A stretch of DNA of 19,388 nucleotides from VRUE01 sp035997045. Lineage in GTDB: Bacteria > Actinomycetota > Thermoleophilia > Solirubrobacterales > 70-9. Shown piece after piece: positions 13,715 through 19,388 of the stretch. The notes under the pieces are model-generated. The model saw only the letters and a list, made by a program, of their open reading frames with translations. It was not told the DNA's origin and ran no database searches. The position numbers and the translations under genes were made by a program. The DNA lies in assembly GCA_035997045.1 (NCBI GenBank), contig DASYIY010000061.1, forward strand, positions 1-19,388, read 5' to 3'. Positions within the stretch are counted from its first letter, which is position 1, and each line of letters begins with the position of its first letter.

Positions 13715-14701
13715 TCAGACCAGGCCGAGCTTGGCGACCGCGTCGCGCTCCTCGCGCAGCTCGGCGGCACTGGCGTCGATGCGGGCGCGGGAGAATTCGG
13801 TCACCTCGGCACCCTCGGCGATCGACCACTTCCCCCCACTGCACGTACAGGGGAAACCAGCGACTATGCCCTCCTCGACCCCGTAGGAGCCGTCGGCGGG
13901 AACTCCCATTGAGACCCAATCGCCCTCGGGCGTGCCGAGAACCCAGTCATGCACATGGTCGATCGCTGCATTTGCCGCCGAGGCGGCGCTGGAAGCACCC
14001 CGCGCCTCGATGATTGCGGCCCCCCGTTTTGCGACCCGTGGGATGAACTCATCGGCGATCCAGGCCTGATCGTCGACCGCATCCCAGGCACTCTCGCCGC
14101 TGACCCGCGCGTTGACCAGGTCGGGGTACTGCGTGGTCGAGTGATTGCCCCACACCGTCATCTTGGTGACATCGGGGATCTGCTTGCCGAGCTTATTCGC
14201 CAGCTGCGCGATCGCCCGGTTGTGGTCGAGGCGCATCATCGCGGTGAAGCGCTCGCGGGGAACGCCGTCGGCGTTGGACATCGCGATCAGGCAGTTGGTG
14301 TTGGCCGGGTTGCCTACTACAAGCACCCGCACGTCATCGGCGGCGCCGGCGGCGATCGCTTCGCCCTGGGGCTTGAAGATTCCACCGTTGGCCTCGAGTA
14401 GGTCCGAGCGCTCCATGCCGGGACCGCGCGGGCGCGCGCCGACCAGCAGGCCGACGTTGCAGCGATCGAACGCCTGCTTGGGATCGTCGAAGATGTCGAT
14501 GCGTTGCAACAGCGGGAAGGCGCAATCGTCGAGCTCCATCGCGGTGCCCTCCGCCGCCTTGACGGCGTCGGGGATCTCGAGCAAGCTCAACTCGATCGGG
14601 GTATCGGGGCCGAGCATCTGACCGCTGGCAATGCGGAACAGCAGCGCGTAGCCGATCTGCCCGGCGGCGCCGGTAACGGTGACTTTCACAGGGGTGCTCA
14701 C
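13715..14701 (-). CDS. mdh: NAD-dependent malate dehydrogenase
   Basis: This 328-residue cytoplasmic TCA-cycle enzyme interconverts malate and oxaloacetate. The NAD-binding Gly motif is TGAAGQIG (10-17), with Glu42 ending strand 2 (SLLEIPDA), which favours NAD over NADP. The active-site Asp159 (RLDHNRA) and His187 (WGNHSTTQYPD) form the catalytic pair. Arg92 and Arg98 (RPRGPGMERSDLL) and Arg162 bind substrate. The length and the GNHS..QYPD signature match the ~327-residue bacterial/cytosolic-type group. It starts at GTG 14701 with AGGAG about 11 nt upstream, a slightly long spacing. It follows icd by 46 nt on the same strand, so the two TCA dehydrogenases form an operon that ends at the bidirectional terminator. 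Confidence 0.97.
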   Translation of the reverse strand: MSTPVKVTVTGAAGQIGYALLFRIASGQMLGPDTPIELSLLEIPDAVKAAEGTAMELDDCAFPLLQRIDIFDDPKQAFDRCNVGLLVGARPRGPGMERSDLLEANGGIFKPQGEAIAAGAADDVRVLVVGNPANTNCLIAMSNADGVPRERFTAMMRLDHNRAIAQLANKLGKQIPDVTKMTVWGNHSTTQYPDLVNARVSGESAWDAVDDQAWIADEFIPRVAKRGAAIIEARGASSAASAANAAIDHVHDWVLGTPEGDWVSMGVPADGSYGVEEGIVAGFPCTCSGGKWSIAEGAEVTEFSRARIDASAAELREERDAVAKLGLV

Positions 14702-14747
14702 AGAATCTCTATCTCCTGGATTCGTAGTTTTCGAAGAGCTGAAAGAG

Positions 14748-15962
14748 CTATGCCATCGCCCGCTGTAGGCCCTCGTCGATCGAGGCGAGGAACTCCTGCG
14801 TAGTCTGGAACTCCTGGTCGGGGCCGATCAGCAGGGCGAGGTCCTTGGTCATCCGGCCGCTCTCCACTGCCTCCACACACACGCGCTCCAGCGTCTCGGC
14901 AAAATGGGAGACCTCGGGAGTCGCGTCGAGGCGGCCGCGGGCGGCGAGGCCGCGCGTCCAAGCGAAGATTGAGGCGATCGGGTTGGTGGAGGTCGGGTTT
15001 CCCTGCTGATGCTGGCGGTAGTGGCGGGTAACGGTGCCGTGGGCCGCCTCGGCCTCGACCGTCTTGCCGTCGGGACTCATCAACACGCTGGTCATCAGGC
15101 CGAGCGAGCCGAAACCCTGCGCGACCGTGTCGGATTGCACATCGCCGTCGTAGTTCTTGCAGGCCCAGACATAACCGCCCTCCCACTTCATCGCCGCCGC
15201 CACCATGTCGTCGATCAGGCGGTGTTCATAGGCGATCCCGGCCGCCTCGAAGTCGGCCTTGAACTCGCTCTCGTAGACCTCGGCGAAAAGGTCCTTGAAG
15301 CGACCGTCGTAGCGCTTCAGGATCGTGTTCTTGGTCGAGAGGTAGACCGGGTAGCCACGGTTCAAGCCGTAGCGCATCGACGCCCGGGCGAAATCGCGGA
15401 TCGAATCGTCGAGGTTGTACATCGCCATCGCGATACCCGGGCCGGGAAAGTCATAGACATCGAGCTCGACTGGCTCCGAGCCGTCTTTTGGGGTGTAGGT
15501 GAGAGTCAGGGCCCCCTCACCGGGGACGATCATGTCAGTGGCCCGGTACTGGTCGCCGAAGGCGTGACGGCCGATCACGATCGGCTTGGTCCAGCCCGGC
15601 ACGAGCCGGGGCACGTTGGAGATCACGATCGGCTCACGGAAGATGACACCGCCGAGGATGTTGCGGATCGTCCCGTTGGGCGAGCGGTACATCTCCGCCA
15701 GGCCGAACTCCTCGACCCGCGCCTCGTCGGGGGTGATCGTCGCGCACTTGACGCCGACGCCGTGCTGCTTGATCGCTTTCGCTGCATCGATAGTGATCTG
15801 GTCGCGGGTCGCGTCGCGGCTCTCGATCCCGAGGTCGAAGTAGATCAAGTCGATATCGAGATAGGGCAGGATCAGCTGGTCCTTGATGAAGGCCCAGATG
15901 ATCCGGGTCATCTCGTCGCCGTCGAGCTCGACGATCGGGTTCTTGACTGAGATTTTCGCCAT
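14748..15962 (-). CDS. icd: NADP-dependent isocitrate dehydrogenase, eukaryote-like type
   Basis: This 404-residue homodimer-type enzyme oxidatively decarboxylates isocitrate to 2-oxoglutarate. It belongs to the subfamily that includes human IDH1 rather than E. coli Icd. The residues fall at IDH1 numbers when the ATG at 15962 is used: Ser94, Asn96 and Arg100 in SPNGTIRN, Arg109 in VIFRE, and Arg132 in IGRHAFGDQYR. This supports that start over a longer frame beginning at 15995. The metal and NADP regions are also intact (EHRLIDDMVAAAMKW; EAEAAHGTVTRHYRQHQQG). A possible -10 box, TAGCAT, lies 10 nt before the ATG. It is the first gene of the icd-mdh unit and diverges from aidB with only 42 bp between start codons. 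Confidence 0.97.
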   Translation of the reverse strand: MAKISVKNPIVELDGDEMTRIIWAFIKDQLILPYLDIDLIYFDLGIESRDATRDQITIDAAKAIKQHGVGVKCATITPDEARVEEFGLAEMYRSPNGTIRNILGGVIFREPIVISNVPRLVPGWTKPIVIGRHAFGDQYRATDMIVPGEGALTLTYTPKDGSEPVELDVYDFPGPGIAMAMYNLDDSIRDFARASMRYGLNRGYPVYLSTKNTILKRYDGRFKDLFAEVYESEFKADFEAAGIAYEHRLIDDMVAAAMKWEGGYVWACKNYDGDVQSDTVAQGFGSLGLMTSVLMSPDGKTVEAEAAHGTVTRHYRQHQQGNPTSTNPIASIFAWTRGLAARGRLDATPEVSHFAETLERVCVEAVESGRMTKDLALLIGPDQEFQTTQEFLASIDEGLQRAMA

Positions 15963-15985
15963 CGGCGCGGCGATGCTATCGATGG

Positions 15986-16000
15986 GCTGACACAATCAGC
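15986..16000 (+). promoter_or_regulatory. Small dyad and -10-like box before aidB
   Basis: GCTGA-CACAA-TCAGC (15986-16000) is a perfect 5-bp dyad. CACAAT (15991-15996) inside it is a -10-like box 8 nt before the aidB ATG, with no Shine-Dalgarno visible. In this 42-bp divergent gap it could bind a regulator of aidB or icd. The dyad is short enough to be chance. Confidence 0.3.
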
Positions 16001-16004
16001 AGCG

Positions 16005-17646
<1,642 letters not shown>

Positions 17647-17672
<26 letters not shown>

Positions 17673-18828
17673 CCGAGTCGCGCAGCGCTCGCCCGACCTG
17701 CTCGACCGTGATCACGCCCGAGAGGCGACCGTCGACGTCCACCGCCATCACCGCGCCGAAGCGGCGCAGGGCGCTGTTGGCCAAGAGCGAATCGAGCGGC
17801 GCGTCGTCGCGTACTTGGAAGGTGCCGTCATCGTGCTCGAGCAGGTCGGAGACGTGCGAGGTGGCGCGGGAGGTCTCCGGCACCTCGTCGGCTTTGTCGC
17901 GGACCACCAAGCCAAGGAACTTATGGGCCGCGTCGACCACCGGGAACCAGGGCCAGCGGTAGCGCAGGAAGTACTCGTCCAAGGCCTGCTCGACGCTGAT
18001 CTCACCCGGAATCGCCACCGGCTCGCGGTCCATCACGTCGGCGACGGAGAGGTTGCTGATTTTGCCGGTGATCGCGGTCTGCATCGATGCCGCCCGGGCG
18101 GAGCCGTTGATCACCATCCCGATCAGCGCCAGCCAAATCCCGCCGAAGGCGTCGCCGCTGGCAATCAGCACCAGGCCGCCGCCAATGAAGATGTAGCCGA
18201 AGACCCGCCCCAGGCGGGCGGCGATGCGGGTGGCGGCGTTGCGATCCCCGGTTCGCCACCAGGCGATCGCCCGCACGACCCGGCCGCCGTCCATCGGGAA
18301 GGCCGGCAACAGGTTGAAGACGAGGACCAGCAGGTTGATCGAGGCGAGCCAGGCGATCATCGCCCAGAAGCCGGAGACGCCGGTGCCGCTTTCGACCAGG
18401 GCGGAGCGACGGAACTCCTCCCAGCCCACCGCCGCCAGGCCGAACCCGGTCAGCAGGACGACGATCGCCAGGGTCACAAGCGGCCCGGCGATCGCCACCT
18501 TGAACTCGGTCGAGGGACTATCGGATTCGCGATCCATCCGCGCCATCCCGCCGAAGATCCAAAGCTGGATGCTGGAGATGCCGATCCCGTTGCGCAGGGC
18601 GGCGAAGGCGTGGCCGAGCTCGTGCAAGAGGATCGAAGCGAAGAAGGCGAGCGCACTGACCACGGCGAGCGCAAAGGGCGTCGAGGACGAGCTGCTTTCC
18701 CCGAGCACGCGGCCGTAGAAGTCCGAGAGCCAAAAAATCACCAGGAAGAGGACGACGAACCACGACCAATCGACCGCGATTCGGATACCGCGAACGTGGA
18801 ACAGGGTGATCGGTCGGCCACCGAGCAT
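17647..18828 (-). CDS. Site-2 protease family zinc metalloprotease with CBS pair
   Basis: This ~393-residue polytopic membrane protease has the catalytic motif HELGH (His69, Glu70, His73 from the ATG at 18828) in a membrane segment. The third zinc ligand is the Asp of NLLPAFPMDGGRVVRA (~Asp180). Two CBS repeats make up the C-terminal ~140 residues, beginning NLSVADVMDREPVAIPG and ending DVDGRLSGVITVEQVG. This is the SpoIVFB-like, CBS-containing group; the CBS pair usually senses adenine nucleotides and gates the protease. No PDZ domain is present. I use ATG 18828 because LGGRPITLFHVRGIRIAVDW is the usual start of this group and TACCAT lies 6 nt upstream; the frame continues to an ATG at 18885. 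Substrates are unknown; such proteases often release membrane-held regulators. The 3' end overlaps aidB by 26 bp. Confidence 0.92.
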
Positions 18829-18834
18829 CCACCA

Positions 18835-18840
18835 ATGGTA
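18835..18840 (-). promoter_or_regulatory. Candidate -10 box of site-2 protease gene
   Basis: TACCAT on the minus strand ends 6 nt before the preferred ATG. This leaderless-type spacing supports that start over the upstream ATG at 18885. No convincing -35 box is visible. Confidence 0.4.
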
Positions 18841-18862
18841 AGCGGCCGCACCTGAAACTCCC

Positions 18863-18907
18863 GGCGTAACGCGCAGTCCACCCATTTCACGGACAACGCG
18901 TTACGCC
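18863..18907. promoter_or_regulatory. 45-bp dyad in the site-2 protease/sdhA divergent region
   Basis: GGCGTAACGCG (18863-18873) is perfectly inverted as CGCGTTACGCC (18897-18907). Inside, GTCC (18876-18879) pairs with GGAC (18891-18894). There is no T-tract. It lies upstream of both candidate -10 boxes, so it is better explained as an operator or DNA cruciform than as a terminator or mRNA leader. It covers the alternative upstream ATG of the protease gene. Confidence 0.55.
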
Positions 18908-18943
18908 CAGTAAATCCGACTTCGCGCTCGGATTTCGGCTCTA

Positions 18944-18949
18944 TAGAGT
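18944..18949 (+). promoter_or_regulatory. Candidate -10 box of sdhA
   Basis: TAGAGT ends 8 nt before the sdhA GTG. It overlaps TATAGA at 18942-18947. No Shine-Dalgarno is visible, so a leaderless or very short leader is likely. Confidence 0.4.
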
Positions 18950-18957
18950 CCGCGCTC

Positions 18958-19388
18958 GTGCCTACTCATGACGTACTGGTGATCGGCGCCGGCCTCGCCG
19001 GGCAACGTGCAGCATTGGCGGCGGCGGAGGAGGGCGTCTCGGTCGGCATCGTAAGCAAGGTCCACCCCGTGCGCTCGCACTCCAATGCGGCCCAGGGCGG
19101 GATCAACGCGGCGCTCAACCCGGGAGACTCCTGGGAGTCGCACGCCTTCGACACGATCAAGGGCTCCGACTACCTGAGCGACCAGGACGCGGTCGAGATC
19201 ATGTGCCGCGAGGCGCCGGAGGAGATCCTCCACCTCGAGCACCTCGGCGTCACCTTCCACCGCAACGAGGAAGGCAAGCTCGGCACCCGCGCCTTCGGCG
19301 GCGCCTCCGCCGCCCGCACGTACTACGTGGCCGACATCACCGGCCAGGCGATCATGCACGTGCTCTACGAGCAGCTGATGAAATATTC
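18958..19388 (+). CDS. sdhA: Succinate dehydrogenase flavoprotein subunit, 5' part
   Basis: The first 143 residues are present and the gene runs off the right edge. The Rossmann FAD motif is GAGLAGQRAALAAAEEG (from residue 10). It is followed by the covalent-flavin motif RSHSNAAQGGINAAL, in which His41 would carry FAD. Substrate-domain sequence follows (HLEHLGVTFHRNEEGKLGTR, then FGGASAARTYYVADITG). This is the catalytic subunit of succinate dehydrogenase (Complex II) on the cytoplasmic face of the membrane. A fumarate-reductase use cannot be excluded from this fragment. The GTG start is chosen because the protein begins at the right distance from the FAD motif and a -10-like box is upstream; the nearby ATG at 18968 is out of frame. 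No sdhC or sdhD precedes it in the window. It diverges from the site-2 protease gene. Confidence 0.93.
   Translation, partial: MPTHDVLVIGAGLAGQRAALAAAEEGVSVGIVSKVHPVRSHSNAAQGGINAALNPGDSWESHAFDTIKGSDYLSDQDAVEIMCREAPEEILHLEHLGVTFHRNEEGKLGTRAFGGASAARTYYVADITGQAIMHVLYEQLMKY

Noticed and set aside
18901..19359. 152-codon minus-strand frame at the right edge
   Set aside because: Antisense to sdhA, whose FAD motifs are clear.

Overview
This is a GC-rich bacterial chromosome segment with dense, short-spaced genes. The families present (PucR-type regulator, TetR-MMPL pair, SCP2-domain protein, human-IDH1-like NADP-isocitrate dehydrogenase, many starts without a Shine-Dalgarno but with a TANNNT box 6-8 nt upstream) suggest an actinobacterium, probably Thermoleophilia/Solirubrobacterales. 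That placement is an inference from gene style. No rRNA, tRNA, CRISPR, transposase or phage gene was seen. The content is mostly core and housekeeping.

Layout. 1-568 (+): 3' end of an SCP2-domain gene, converging on an amidase. 573-4878 (-): a tetR-MMPL transporter-amidase operon, with a candidate autoregulatory operator over the tetR start. 4906-5070: a 165-bp element closed by an 18-bp perfect terminal inverted repeat with three or more internal hairpins, the most unexplained structure here. 5068-10094 (-): a small Cys4 protein, Hsp20, Lon, a GT39-type membrane glycosyltransferase and a small single-pass membrane protein. The last four look like one transcription unit, because hsp20 and lon overlap at TGATG and lon and the glycosyltransferase are 3 nt apart.

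10221-13072: a lipid-modification block with a fatty-acid-hydroxylase-family protein (+), a PucR-like regulator (-) and an acyl-CoA desaturase (+). Regulator and desaturase diverge from an AT-rich 78-bp region. 13204-13647 (+): a small protein with coiled coil, two AT-hooks and a winged helix, preceded by overlapping palindromes and followed by a strong bidirectional terminator.

13715-19388: a TCA-cycle neighbourhood. icd and mdh form an operon on the minus strand, aidB diverges from icd, a site-2 protease with CBS domains converges on aidB with overlap, and sdhA starts at the right edge. A 45-bp dyad lies between the site-2 protease and sdhA.

Themes: central metabolism (icd, mdh, sdhA), membrane lipid tailoring (desaturase, hydroxylase), and envelope or proteostasis stress (Lon, Hsp20, site-2 protease, AidB, MMPL). 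The best candidates for something undescribed are the 165-bp element, the AT-hook/winged-helix protein with its palindromic promoter, and the dyad before sdhA.
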